From JAIBCC01 sp963763855 (GTDB lineage Bacteria > Acidobacteriota > Blastocatellia > Pyrinomonadales > Pyrinomonadaceae): a stretch of DNA of 64,000 nt. The DNA is taken from NCBI GenBank assembly GCA_963763855.1, contig CAVXPU010000002.1:1-64000 (forward strand), read 5' to 3'. This document shows positions 17,346 through 27,322 of the stretch, piece by piece (the stretch's first letter is position 1; the number at the start of each line of letters is the position of its first letter). Under the pieces are notes generated by a model. The model saw nothing but the letters and a program-made list of their open reading frames with translations, was not told the DNA's origin and did not search any database. Both the position numbers and the translations under genes were made by a program.

Positions 17346-18811
17346 TAATTAGTCGTTCCTTAAAAGCCATATAAAGCGTGTATTTGCTATACTTTACGGT
17401 AGGTATTTGATAAAATAATATGCAAGATATTCCTAAATTAGATTGATTTTCTTGCAAATAGTTATGATTGGAAAGTCACCGGACGTTGGTCAAAAGCATT
17501 TGTTTTTGCCGAATTTAGTCGATTTCATTAATCTTAAACACGAACTTTGTTTGTTGGCTGAGGCGATTGATTGGCAAGTTTTCGAGACGGAGTTTGCTCC
17601 GTTTTATGCAAAAGCGGGCTCGCCGGCGAAACCGATACGGTTGATGGTCGGGTTGTTGATATTGAAGCAGCTTTACAAATTGGGAGATGAAACGGTGATG
17701 GCTGAGTGGGTATCGAATCCGTATTTTCAGTATTTTTGCGGTGAAGTTGTATTTCAATGGAAGTTTCCGTGCGACCCGTCGGACTTAGTTCATTTTCGGC
17801 ATCGGATAGGTGAAAAAGGAGTGGAAAAGATCTTATCGGCGAGCATTTTGCTGCATGGGAAAGAAGTGCTAAGTGAAGATATATCGATAGATACGACGGT
17901 TCAACCAAAAAACATAACATATCCGACGGACACAAAATTGGCGGTTAAAATCATCGAAAAATGCAATCAATCCGCCGCCAAAGAAGACGTAAAACTGCGG
18001 CAAAGTTACAGGTTTACGGTCAAAGAATTGTTGAAAGCGGCGAATTCAAGAAGCCCGAAACGAGCGTTGGAAAGACGAAAAGCGAGGCGAAAGATCAAGA
18101 CGATTGCGGGGCGGCAAGTGCGGGATTTGGGTCGGAAATTAGGGGAGGAAAGTTTGCAGAAACATGCGGAGAAGTTGGAAATCTACGAGCGGGTTTTGAA
18201 TCAAAAGCGAGAAGACAAGGATAAAATTTATTCGCTGCACGCATTAGAGGTCGGCTGCATTGCGAAAGGAAAAGCGGACAAAAAATTTGAATTCGGCAGC
18301 AAGGTATCGTTTGCGGTGGCACAAAAAAGCAACGTGATCTTAGCGGCAGTAAACTTCAAAGGCAACCCTCACGACAACAAAACATTAGACTTAACGCTCG
18401 CACAGCAAGAGCGGATAACAGGCGTGAGAGCAAAAAAAGCGTTTGTTGACCGGGGCTACAAAAGCCGGGAAATCGGCGGGACAAAAGTGCAAGTGCCGAC
18501 CAATGGAGCAGGAAAAACAGCGTCGGAAAAGTTGAAATTAAGAAAGAATTTCCGCAGACGAGCGGCAATTGAACCAATCATCGGGCACGTGAAAAATGAC
18601 TTTGGAATGGCAAAAAACTATCTCAAAGGCGAAATCGGCGACGCGATCAACGCAATTCTGGCAGCAAGTGCGTTCAATTTCAAAAGCTGGATGAAAAAAG
18701 CCGCCGAGAATGTTATTTTTGTCTTTATTTGGCTAAAAGAATCACGGCGACAAATACAAAACATATCAAACTATTCCGCCGCTTATTGATTTATTAAGGA
18801 ACGACTAATTA
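17346..18811 (+). mobile_element. IS5-like insertion sequence
   Basis: An approximately 1.47-kb element with inverted ends: TAATTAGTCGTTCCTTAA at 17346-17363 and its exact reverse complement at 18794-18811. If the true tips are AGTCGTTCC.., the flanking AATT on both sides is a 4-bp target duplication; otherwise AATT is part of the inverted repeat. It encodes one DDE transposase. It lies between the queE-queC group and the 18874 gene, leaving only 62 bp before that gene's start, so it probably displaced the native promoter. No second copy is in the window. Confidence 0.85.
17464..18789 (+). CDS. IS5-family DDE transposase
   Basis: A 441-residue transposase starting at ATG 17464 (an upstream TTG at 17443 is less likely). 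An N-terminal DUF772-like domain has KPIRLMVGLLILKQLYKLGDE. The catalytic triad can be placed as Asp in SEDISIDTTVQPKN, Asp in KKAFVDRGYKS and Glu in AAIEPIIGHVKND, which fits IS5/IS4-type transposases. A Lys/Arg-rich helical insertion (about residues 190-270) is typical of the larger IS5-like group. The frame is intact, so the element could be active. Confidence 0.85.
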   Translation: MIGKSPDVGQKHLFLPNLVDFINLKHELCLLAEAIDWQVFETEFAPFYAKAGSPAKPIRLMVGLLILKQLYKLGDETVMAEWVSNPYFQYFCGEVVFQWKFPCDPSDLVHFRHRIGEKGVEKILSASILLHGKEVLSEDISIDTTVQPKNITYPTDTKLAVKIIEKCNQSAAKEDVKLRQSYRFTVKELLKAANSRSPKRALERRKARRKIKTIAGRQVRDLGRKLGEESLQKHAEKLEIYERVLNQKREDKDKIYSLHALEVGCIAKGKADKKFEFGSKVSFAVAQKSNVILAAVNFKGNPHDNKTLDLTLAQQERITGVRAKKAFVDRGYKSREIGGTKVQVPTNGAGKTASEKLKLRKNFRRRAAIEPIIGHVKNDFGMAKNYLKGEIGDAINAILAASAFNFKSWMKKAAENVIFVFIWLKESRRQIQNISNYSAAY

Positions 18812-18873
18812 GAAATCATCTTAGTTTTGGCACAAATTTGTCTTTTTAAAAGGCTGTTTATAGTAATAATTTT

Positions 18874-21800
18874 GTGACTAATCAAAAAGTATTAAAAATC
18901 ATTAACCAATATCTACAGCCCTCTGTGTGGCTTTTACTCCTTTCATTACTCACTTTAACCATTTCAATAATCGCTCAGAAATCTAAGCTGGATAAAAATT
19001 TTGTTGCAACGGAAAATGCCTATCGGGCAAATAATAGAGGCGTAGGATTGCTCGAACAATTTAAGCACGATGAAGCCGTCAAAGAATTTCGCGAGGCACT
19101 TCAACTTGATCCCACGCTAAAACTTGCCAAAATTAATCTTGCCATCGCCCTTTTTAACGACAAAAAATTAGACGAAGCGAAGGCAGCCGCAAATGATTTT
19201 ATAAAGTTTGAGCCAAATTCGCCGCAAGCCTTTTATATTCTTGGACTTATCGCTCGCTCTGAAAATAATTCCGACGAAGCTTCAACAAATTTTCGTAAAG
19301 TTTTGGCGATTGATCCGAAAGATGTTGGCACAAATGTAAACCTCGGTCAGCTACTCTCGCAAAAGCGTGAATACGCCGAAGCGATAAAAGTTTTGCAAAT
19401 TGCCTACGAAAGCGAGCCGTTTAATTTGACAGCGATTTACAATCTCGCGACTTCCCTGCAAAGAAACGGAGAACGCGAAAAATCGACAGAGCTTTTGAAG
19501 AAGTTTCAGGTTTTGCGGGATACATTTGCCGGTGTAAATATTGGGCTAAATTATTTAGAACAAGGGCGTTACGCTGAAGCGATGGCTTCAAACGGAACGG
19601 AGAATGAACTGATTTTGCCGACAAATTCAAAGATAATTTTTCAAAATGTAAATGTCGGTTTAACTCAAAAAGGACAGTTAAATAATTCTAAATTTTTCGG
19701 ATTCAATCGGCTTGGAACAGGAGCAACTTTAATTGATTTTGACGGCGACGGCAGCTTGGATTTGGTTAAATTGAACAATTTTGGGACAGCAAAACCCAAT
19801 AGTTTTTCTATTTTTCGCAACGATAAAGGCAAGTTTACGGACGTAACAAAATTTTCGGGCGATTTGGCAAAGTCAAATAAAAACATTTCAACCGCAATTA
19901 TTGCAGGAGATTTTGATAACGATAATTTGCCCGATTTATTCGTGGTTTTAGACGGCGGTTTTCAACTTTTTCGCAACCTTGGCAAAGGGAAATTTGCTGA
20001 TGTAACCGAAAATGCAAAATTGCCAAAATATTCATATTCGTCAATGTCTGCCGCGTTTGCCGATGCCGATCACGATGGCGATTTGGATATTTTTGTGGTC
20101 GGATTTTCGAGCAACACCAATCCAAATCTGCTTTTGCGAAATAATGGCGACAGCACTTTTACCGATATTTCAGCGGAAGCGAAAATAAATCAGGTAAATA
20201 ATGGCGAACAAATAAAATCACTTGCAATTGTACCGACTGATTTCAACAACACCCGCGACATCGATTTTTTAATCTTAAATCTTGTCGGAATGCCGATTTT
20301 ATTGAGCAATCAACGTGATGATACTTTTCAAAATGTAGCGGAAAATGTCGGATTAAATCAAAAATCAGCGTGGTCATGCGTTGCCGCTGGCGATTTTAAC
20401 AAAGATTCATTTACCGATTTCTTTTTGGGCATATTAGACGATGTCGGCGTTTTTGCGGTTTCCGACGGACAGGGAAAATTCACCCTCAAACCTGCTCCAA
20501 AAGGAACAAAAAACGCAACTTCCGCACAATTTATTGACTACGATAACGACGGTTTGCTTGATTTAATTGTAAATACAAACAAAGATTTGGTGCTTTCCAG
20601 AAACTTAGGAACGCGTTGGTCTGAGGCAGATTCGGGTGTTTTTAAGGTAAAAGTTTCCGCAAAAAATGCGTTGGCTGATTCGCGTCTGATGCTTTCCGGT
20701 GACATTGATAATGACAGCGATATTGATTTATTTACTTATGCAAAAAACGGCGAACTCATTTATTTACAGAACGTTGGCGGCAATGCAAACACCTCGGAAA
20801 CGTTGAATCTACAAGGACGCGTAAGCAACAAAAGCGGAATCGGTGCAAAAATATTATTGCGTGCGGGAAGCCTTTCCCAACAGCTTGAAAGCTATTCCGC
20901 AAGCCCGATGCCCGCACCCTCGCAGGTGCATTTTGGTCTGGGAAAACGCAAAAATGTTGATTCAATCCGTGTGCTTTGGAGTTCGGGAATTGTTCAATCT
21001 GAAACTGATTTTACACCTTTTATGGTTGCCAAAAATAGTTCGTTTTTAAAGATTCAGGAAGTTGATCGCAAACCTGCTTCGTGCCCGTATTTATACACTT
21101 GGAACGGAAAAGAATTTGAATTTATTACAGACTTTTTAGGCGGTGGAGAAATGGGCGGTTGGGCTGGCAAAGGTTCGTACAACTACCCTGATTCCGATGA
21201 ATTTGTGCGAATTCCGCGAGATAAATTGAAGGCTAAAAACGGCTTTTACGAGATTCGGGTGACCAATGAACTTGAAGAAGTTATGTATCTCGACAAGGTT
21301 AAATTGATCGCGGTCGAACACGAAAAAGGCACGGAAATTTATCCGAATGAGGGTTTGGGTAAATCGGAAAGTTCAACAGAATCAATTATTTCCACACAAA
21401 ATGCGACCACGCCCATTTCTGCCGTCAATTCAAACGGTGAAAATATTGTTGCAAAAATTAAAGAACTCGACCGTAAGTTTTACGATGATTTCAAACTTCT
21501 ACCGATTCGCGGCTATGCCGAAACGCACAATTTAACGCTCAATTTAGACAACAAAAAAGGCTACAACGGACGCACAATTTTACTGCTGACAGGTTGGACG
21601 GATTACGCTTTTTCGTCTGACAATGTGCGGGCTTCGCAAAGCGGCAAGTCGTTATCATTTCCATCTTTACAGGTCAAAAATAAACAAGGTGACTGGCAAA
21701 CTGTGATTGAAAGCATCGGAATTCCCGTTGGTCGTCCGCAAACTTTAACGGTTGATTTGACCAATAAATTTTTGTCTGATTCACGCCAAGTTCGGATTGT

Positions 21801-22335
21801 TACGAATTTCAGAACTTATTGGGACAAAATTGAAGTAGATACTTCCGAACAAACAAAAGACTTAAAAACTTTTGAAATCGAACCGACAATCGCCAACTTG
21901 CAAGAACACGGACTCGGCAAAGAAACGAAATTTGGCGAAATGATTGTTCCCGATTACAACCAAGTCTCTTTTGATCCGATCTGGAAAGATTTTGCAGGAA
22001 GATTTACCGGATTTGGTGAGGTAAAACCGTTGCTGGCAGAAATTGACGATACATTTGTGATTGCCAAAGCGGGCGACGAATTTGTTTTATCGTTCAAAGA
22101 ATTACCTGCTCCACCCGACGGCAAAACTTATACATTTCTTTTGTTCGCAGATGGTTACAGCAAAGAAGCGGATATAAATTCCGGTTCGCCAGATGCGGTT
22201 TATCCTTTGCCGTTTAGGAAAATGACAAAATATCCATACGATTCTAGCGAAACCTATCCGATAACTGATGAAAAACGCCGGATTTATGACGAAACTTTGA
22301 CGAGATTTAGTCGAGGTGGATTGGCGAGATTCTAA
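18874..22335 (+). CDS. Giant TPR/VCBS-repeat/UnbV (CRTAC1-like) exported protein
   Basis: A 1153-residue envelope or secreted protein. An N-terminal hydrophobic segment (LLLLSLLTLTISIIAQ, about residues 18-33) is a signal or anchor. TPR repeats occupy about 45-235 (NRGVGLLEQFKHDEAVKEF). FG-GAP/VCBS repeats follow (about 280-650), each with calcium-type DxDxDG loops such as DFDGDGSLDL, DADHDGDLDI and DYDNDGLLDL. An ASPIC/UnbV domain is at about 655-740 (GIGAKILLRAG.., VHFGLGKRKNVDSIRVLW). A C-terminal beta-rich region of about 390 residues has YTWNGKEFEFITDFLGGGEM. The start is GTG 18874. No biochemical role is known for this architecture; surface adhesion or complex assembly is inference. Confidence 0.75.
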   Translation: MTNQKVLKIINQYLQPSVWLLLLSLLTLTISIIAQKSKLDKNFVATENAYRANNRGVGLLEQFKHDEAVKEFREALQLDPTLKLAKINLAIALFNDKKLDEAKAAANDFIKFEPNSPQAFYILGLIARSENNSDEASTNFRKVLAIDPKDVGTNVNLGQLLSQKREYAEAIKVLQIAYESEPFNLTAIYNLATSLQRNGEREKSTELLKKFQVLRDTFAGVNIGLNYLEQGRYAEAMASNGTENELILPTNSKIIFQNVNVGLTQKGQLNNSKFFGFNRLGTGATLIDFDGDGSLDLVKLNNFGTAKPNSFSIFRNDKGKFTDVTKFSGDLAKSNKNISTAIIAGDFDNDNLPDLFVVLDGGFQLFRNLGKGKFADVTENAKLPKYSYSSMSAAFADADHDGDLDIFVVGFSSNTNPNLLLRNNGDSTFTDISAEAKINQVNNGEQIKSLAIVPTDFNNTRDIDFLILNLVGMPILLSNQRDDTFQNVAENVGLNQKSAWSCVAAGDFNKDSFTDFFLGILDDVGVFAVSDGQGKFTLKPAPKGTKNATSAQFIDYDNDGLLDLIVNTNKDLVLSRNLGTRWSEADSGVFKVKVSAKNALADSRLMLSGDIDNDSDIDLFTYAKNGELIYLQNVGGNANTSETLNLQGRVSNKSGIGAKILLRAGSLSQQLESYSASPMPAPSQVHFGLGKRKNVDSIRVLWSSGIVQSETDFTPFMVAKNSSFLKIQEVDRKPASCPYLYTWNGKEFEFITDFLGGGEMGGWAGKGSYNYPDSDEFVRIPRDKLKAKNGFYEIRVTNELEEVMYLDKVKLIAVEHEKGTEIYPNEGLGKSESSTESIISTQNATTPISAVNSNGENIVAKIKELDRKFYDDFKLLPIRGYAETHNLTLNLDNKKGYNGRTILLLTGWTDYAFSSDNVRASQSGKSLSFPSLQVKNKQGDWQTVIESIGIPVGRPQTLTVDLTNKFLSDSRQVRIVTNFRTYWDKIEVDTSEQTKDLKTFEIEPTIANLQEHGLGKETKFGEMIVPDYNQVSFDPIWKDFAGRFTGFGEVKPLLAEIDDTFVIAKAGDEFVLSFKELPAPPDGKTYTFLLFADGYSKEADINSGSPDAVYPLPFRKMTKYPYDSSETYPITDEKRRIYDETLTRFSRGGLARF

Positions 22336-22337
22336 TT

Positions 22338-22449
22338 GTAACGCAGGCATCTTGCCTGCAAGCGTTTGCTACTCGATATCTTCGTGTAGATTTTTGTATT
22401 CAGCAGATTCAGACGCTTTGCGTCTATGCAGGCAAGATGCCTGCGTTAC
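22338..22449. repeat. BIME with perfect 23-bp arms upstream of the nitrilase-family gene
   Basis: GTAACGCAGGCATCTTGCCT.. (22338-22360) recurs as a perfect inverted copy at 22427-22449; each arm is itself a hairpin. Internal small stems (GACGCTTTGCGTC) lie between. It starts 2 bp after one stop and ends 3 bp before the next start codon. Confidence 0.85.
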
Positions 22450-22452
22450 TAT

Positions 22453-23454
22453 ATGGAACATATTCGATATTCAGCCGCCGCAATTCAGACCGATTTTGCC
22501 AATCCGACAAATCGCGTTGATATGCGGAAAAATACTGACCGCCTTTTGAATTTGATTGATTCGGCTGTGATTGGTGCGATTCCGTTTTTACCCGTCAAGC
22601 TGGTTGTATTTCCCGAATTTGCACATTCCGCTCCGGTTTTTCCAACGGTCAAAGAATTACACGAAAAACTTGCAATTGAAATTCCTAATGAACACACGGA
22701 TCGTTTGCAAGCTAAAGCAAAAGAATACGGGATTTTTATCCAAAGCGGTTCGATGCTTGAGATTGATAAAAAATATCCGAATCACGTTTTTAATACGTCT
22801 TGTTTGATTTCCGGCGACGGCATTTTATACAAATATCGCAAGGTAAATCCGTGGATTCCGTTTGAAGTTCATTCGTCGCCGCACGATATTGAAGGCTACG
22901 AAGAGGAACTTTTCCCTGTCGCCAAAACCGAGATTGGCAACATTGGAACAGCGATTTGTTACGACTGGATTTTCCCCGAAGCGACCCGTCAATTGGCAAT
23001 GAACGGTGCGGAAATTCTGGTTCGCGTGTCTGCCTATATGGATCCGTATAATGCGACAGAACCGATGGATTGGTGGACGGTAGTTAATCGTTGCCGGGCG
23101 TTGGAAAATATGTGTTATGTGGTTGCGTCGAATCAAGCCGCGAGTTTGAAACATTATCCGCCGTATTCGTGGTCGGGCGGTTCGATGGCTGTTGATTTTG
23201 ACGGGCGAATTTTGGCAAAAGCGAGTGAAGGACACGGCGAAAAAATTGTGGTTGCTCCGATTGATATTTCCGCCTTACGGCACGAAAAATCGGTGCGGAC
23301 GGGACACAATATGCTCGCACATCTGCGAACTGAGGCGTATCCGGCGTATCAAAATCATATTTATCCGCCACGGATTGATGGCGAAACAAAAGAACATTCG
23401 TTTGAACAAAATATTGAATTGATTGAAGTTGCGAAGAAAAATTTGAATTCATAA
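22453..23454 (+). CDS. Carbon-nitrogen hydrolase (nitrilase superfamily)
   Basis: A 333-residue cytoplasmic hydrolase of the nitrilase/aliphatic amidase superfamily. The catalytic triad is Glu55 (VVFPEFAHSAP), Lys130 (YKYRKVNPWIP) and Cys169 (TAICYDWIFPE). NRCRALENMCYVVASNQA and the SGGSMAVDFDGRILA strand also match. It probably cleaves a small amide or formamide; I cannot tell which. The ATG at 22453 sits 3 bp after the BIME with no Shine-Dalgarno sequence; an upstream frame reading out of the repeat is unlikely to be real. Confidence 0.82.
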   Translation: MEHIRYSAAAIQTDFANPTNRVDMRKNTDRLLNLIDSAVIGAIPFLPVKLVVFPEFAHSAPVFPTVKELHEKLAIEIPNEHTDRLQAKAKEYGIFIQSGSMLEIDKKYPNHVFNTSCLISGDGILYKYRKVNPWIPFEVHSSPHDIEGYEEELFPVAKTEIGNIGTAICYDWIFPEATRQLAMNGAEILVRVSAYMDPYNATEPMDWWTVVNRCRALENMCYVVASNQAASLKHYPPYSWSGGSMAVDFDGRILAKASEGHGEKIVVAPIDISALRHEKSVRTGHNMLAHLRTEAYPAYQNHIYPPRIDGETKEHSFEQNIELIEVAKKNLNS

Positions 23455-23455
23455 A

Positions 23456-23645
23456 TGTCGCGTAGCGACAAACTGACTTTAGCCGTGGGTTTTAACCCAC
23501 GGAAGGCGGACGGGAAGAATTGTCGCGTTAGCGACAATTGAACAGAATCAACGTTTATCTCAATCGACGCTACGCGGCGAGGAAAACATTTTAATTTACC
23601 GTGGGTTGAAACCCACGGCTAAAATCGGCTAATCGCTACGCGATA
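23456..23645. repeat. Composite palindromic repeat cluster before the first GH13 gene
   Basis: Nested inverted repeats: outer GTCGCGTAGCGACA (23457-23470) faces CGCTACGCGATAG (23633-23645); next, CCGTGGGTTTTAACCCACGG (23483-23502) faces CCGTGGGTTGAAACCCACGG (23599-23618); and an inner TTGTCGCGTTAGCGACAA hairpin lies near 23520-23539. It begins 1 bp after the upstream stop. These stems belong to different sequence families from the RAYT REPs. Confidence 0.8.
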
Positions 23646-23663
23646 GTTTTGGAAAAAACAACT

Positions 23664-25424
23664 ATGATGAATCGTAAAAATTACCTCTATCTGCCTATTT
23701 TGTTAGCTTTGCTAATGTTTGTGTCGTGTCAAACTGCGACCAAACAAACGCAGACGAACACCAATCAAACGCAAACTTCTGCCAATGAAATTCCCGACCG
23801 CAAATGGTGGAAAGAGGCGGTTGTTTATCAAATTTATCCGCGTTCGTTTAGGGATTCAAACGGCGATGGAATCGGCGATTTACTAGGAATTATCGAGAAA
23901 TTGGATTACATAAAATCGCTCGGCGTAGATGTTATTTGGCTCAATCCGATTTTTTCGTCGCCTAATGATGACAACGGTTACGACGTTTCTGATTACCGAA
24001 ATATTATGAAAGATTTTGGGACGATGGCTGATTTTGACGAACTCGTTAAAGGCTTAAAGTCTCGCAATATCAAGCTCGTGATGGATGTTGTCGTCAATCA
24101 CTCAAGCGACGAACACGAATGGTTCAAGCAGTCGAGAAGTTCGAGAGATAGTCCGTATCGTGATTACTATTATTGGTGGAACGCCGATAAAGGCAAGCCG
24201 CCCGCACGTTACAGTTTGTTTGATGTCAACCACGACGCTTGGAAATACGACAAGCAATCGGACGCTTATTATCTGCATATTTTCTCGCAAAAACAGCCTG
24301 ATTTGAATTGGTCAAACCCGAAATTGCGGCAGGAAGTTTATGACATTATGAAGTTTTGGGCGGAGAAAGGAACTGACGGTTTTCGGCTCGATGCGTTTCA
24401 ATTTGTTGCCAAAGATCCGAAATTTCCCGAATTTCCCGCCGGAACCGAACCGAGTTTGATGAATTATTCAATGGGCGAAGGAATTCACGATTATTTGAAG
24501 GAAATGAACCGCGAAGTTTTCAGCAAATATGATGTATTTAGCGTCGCCGAAGGTGCGGGGCGAAATATGCAGGACGCACACGATTTGGTTGATGCTGATC
24601 GCAACGAATTGAGTATGGCGTATGCGTTTGAACCCGCAGATTTAGGCAGATACGGCGGTTACAAACTGACGAAATTCAAAGAAGTTTTTTCTAAATGGGA
24701 TAAGGAATTTGCTGAAAAAGGTTGGCTTTCGATATTTTTAGCTAATCACGATAAGGCTCGTCTTGTTTCGCTTTGGGGCAATGATGCTCCTGAATTCCGT
24801 GATTATTCGTCAAAAATGCTCTCCACGTTTCTGATGACGATGCGTGGCACAACCTATTATTACAACGGCGACGAATTGGCGATGACCAATGCGGGATTCG
24901 ATAAAATTGATGAAATCCGCGACATGGCTTTGCTCAATGAATATCAGTATCAAAAAAGTAAAGGTGCGGATATGAATGAGTTTATGAAAAGAATTGCCTT
25001 TGAAGGTCGTGATAATTCCCGCACGCCGTTTCAATGGAATGCCAACGATAACGCAGGTTTTACAACGGGTAAACCTTGGATAAAACTTGCTCCGAATTAC
25101 AAAGAAATCAACGCCGAATTACAGGAAAAAGACGCGAACTCAACGCTCAATTATTTTAGAAAACTGACGAAATTGCGGAAGGAAAATTTGGTTTTGGTCT
25201 ATGGCAAATACACCTTGCTCGATGCGGAAAGTGAGAGCGTTTACGCCTATACGCGGGAGTTGAACGGGAAGAAAATGTTGATTCTCTTGAACTTCACGGA
25301 TAAAGAAGCAACGGCGAATACGGGTTTAGATTTGTTGAAAGCGAAAGTCGTTTTGGGCAATTACGCCACGCCATCAGGAGACGGAAAGTTGAAACCGTAT
25401 GAAGCGGTTGTTTATGAATTTTAA
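23664..25424 (+). CDS. GH13 alpha-glucosidase, lipoprotein (copy 1)
   Basis: A 586-residue exported GH13 enzyme, probably an oligo-1,6- or alpha-1,4-glucosidase. The signal peptide ends in LLMFVSCQT, with Cys22 a likely lipidation site, then a Gln/Thr/Asn-rich linker. Catalytic motifs: DVVVNHSSDEH, GFRLDAFQF (nucleophile Asp about 243), VAEGAG (acid/base Glu) and LANHDKARLVSLWG (third Asp). The C-terminal beta domain is complete. ATG 23664 (or 23667) is preferred to TTG 23649. It is the first of three tandem paralogues at the head of the sugar locus plus arm. Confidence 0.85.
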   Translation: MMNRKNYLYLPILLALLMFVSCQTATKQTQTNTNQTQTSANEIPDRKWWKEAVVYQIYPRSFRDSNGDGIGDLLGIIEKLDYIKSLGVDVIWLNPIFSSPNDDNGYDVSDYRNIMKDFGTMADFDELVKGLKSRNIKLVMDVVVNHSSDEHEWFKQSRSSRDSPYRDYYYWWNADKGKPPARYSLFDVNHDAWKYDKQSDAYYLHIFSQKQPDLNWSNPKLRQEVYDIMKFWAEKGTDGFRLDAFQFVAKDPKFPEFPAGTEPSLMNYSMGEGIHDYLKEMNREVFSKYDVFSVAEGAGRNMQDAHDLVDADRNELSMAYAFEPADLGRYGGYKLTKFKEVFSKWDKEFAEKGWLSIFLANHDKARLVSLWGNDAPEFRDYSSKMLSTFLMTMRGTTYYYNGDELAMTNAGFDKIDEIRDMALLNEYQYQKSKGADMNEFMKRIAFEGRDNSRTPFQWNANDNAGFTTGKPWIKLAPNYKEINAELQEKDANSTLNYFRKLTKLRKENLVLVYGKYTLLDAESESVYAYTRELNGKKMLILLNFTDKEATANTGLDLLKAKVVLGNYATPSGDGKLKPYEAVVYEF

Positions 25425-25428
25425 GTTT

Positions 25429-25493
25429 GTAGTCCCGCCTTTGGGCGGAAAGTCATTAATCTACAACTATTTACCGCTTAAAAGCGGAACTAC
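25429..25493. repeat. REP pair, diverged relative of the RAYT-flanking family
   Basis: GTAGTCCCGCCTTTGGGCGG (25429-25448) faces CCGCTTAAAAGCGGAACTAC (25474-25493). The AGTCCCGCCT core matches the REPs at 10048 and 10748. It starts 4 bp after the stop of GH13 copy 1 and ends 15 bp before the start of copy 2. Confidence 0.75.
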
Positions 25494-25508
25494 GAGCAGG
25501 TGAAAATT

Positions 25509-27307
25509 ATGTATCAAAAATCTATTATCCTATTAACATCATTGATTTTACTAGCGTTTTCCGCTTGTCAAAATTCGACAACAAACGTCAATCAAACAAA
25601 CGTGAATTCTAATCAAACGACAACTGCTTCAAACGAAATTCCCAACCGCAAATGGTGGAAGGAAGCCGTGGTTTATCAAATTTATCCGCGTAGTTTCAAA
25701 GACACAAACGGTGACGGAATTGGTGATTTGAAGGGGATTACGGAAAAACTTGATTACATAAAATCGCTTGGAATTGATGCGGTTTGGCTCAATCCGATTT
25801 TCAGCTCGCCCAATGATGATATGGGTTATGACGTTTCCGATTACTCGAATATTATGAAGGAATTCGGGACGATGGAAGATTTTGACGCGATGCTCAAAGG
25901 TTTCAAAGACCGCAAAATCAAGGTCGTTTTGGATTTGGTCGCAAATCATTCATCAGACGAGCATAAATGGTTTCAAGAGGCGAAAAAAATCGCGTGATAA
26001 TCCGTATCGAAATTATTATCACTGGTGGCACGAAGAGGACGGAAAACCGCCAAAACGAGTCAGCTTTTTTGATCCCGAAGGCGACGGCTGGCAGTATTCA
26101 CCCGAAACGAAATCTTATTATCTGCACTATTTTTCCGACAAACAGCCTGATCTGAATTGGGAAAACCCGAAAACTACGTCAAGAAATGTATTCGATGATG
26201 AAGTTTTGGTTTGACAAAGGCGTTGATGGTTTCCGAATGGACGTTATCCATTTCATTTCCAAAGATTTACCGTTCAAAGAATTGCCAGTCGAATACAACG
26301 GGGATTTCGGGAAATATTACGGCAGCGGTCCGAAACGGCACGAATATGTGCAGGAAATGAACCGCGAAGTTTTGTCGAAATACGATGTGATGACGCTCGG
26401 CGAAGCAGGTGCAACTCAAGAAGATGCACATAATTACGTTGACGATGATCGCAAAGAATTGAATATGATTTACCACTACGAAGGTGTAAATCTTGGTTAT
26501 TTGCCGAATTCAAAGAAAATCATTGACCCGAAAGGGTGGAAATTGACCGATTTCAAAGATGTTTATACTCGTTGGGATAAAAACTTCGCGGAAAAAGGTT
26601 GGAATACGGTTTATTTAGGAAATCACGATCAGCCGCGAATTGTTACTCGTTGGGGAAATGACAGCCCTGAATTCCGTGAGCTTTCGTCTAAAATGTTGTC
26701 AACATTCCTTTTAACGCAACGGGCAACGCCGTATTATTTCCAAGGTGATGAGCTTGGAATGAGCAACATCAAATTCGACAAAATCGAAGATTACAAAGAC
26801 ATTGAAACGATAAATTGGTATAAACAGGTTAAAGCCGAAGGCGGCGACGTGCAGCAATTACTCGATTCGCACAAAATTTCCGCCCGGGATAATAGTCGAA
26901 CACCGATTCAATGGGACAACACGGCAAATGGCGGCTTTACAACCGGAACTCCTTGGCTCAAAGTCAACCAAAATCACCAAACCATCAACGCAGCGGCACA
27001 GGAAAAAGACGAGAATTCAACCTTGAATTATTTCCGCAAACTAACCGAATTGCGTAAAAAAGAATTGACGTTGGTTTACGGAAAATACACGTTGATCGAT
27101 GAAAAAAACGAAGACGTTTACGCTTACACGCGTGAGTTAAACGGTAAGAAACTTTTGATTTTATTAAACTTCAAGGCGACGGAATCGAGCGTTAATACAG
27201 GAATGGATTTGAGTAAAACAAAGATTTTACTCGGCAATTACGAAGAATTTTCAAAGGATGGAAAACTAAAACCATATCAGGCAGTGATTTTGGAATTATC
27301 AAACTAG
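25509..27307 (+). pseudogene. GH13 alpha-glucosidase, lipoprotein (copy 2), two frameshifts
   Basis: A full-length GH13 gene split into three frames: 25509-25997, about 25985-26172, and about 26172-27307. The N-terminus is a lipoprotein signal (LILLAFSACQNS). Frame 1 stops in EAKKIA; one A fewer in the A7 run at 25983-25989 would give EAKKSRDNPYRNYYHWW. The second break is at the A4 run 26170-26173; one A fewer gives ENPKLRQEMYSMMKFWF. All catalytic motifs survive (GFRMDVIHF, GEAGAT, GNHDQPRIVTRWG). Both breaks are single-A insertions in homopolymers, so sequence error is as likely as real inactivation. Confidence 0.8.
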
Positions 27308-27322
27308 GAGCATTCAGAATAT

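Noticed and set aside
17534..17935. 133-codon minus-strand frame inside the transposase
   Set aside because: Antisense to a conserved transposase, no supporting signal.
22825..23452. Minus-strand frames opposite the nitrilase-family gene
   Set aside because: Shadow frames of a gene with an intact catalytic triad.
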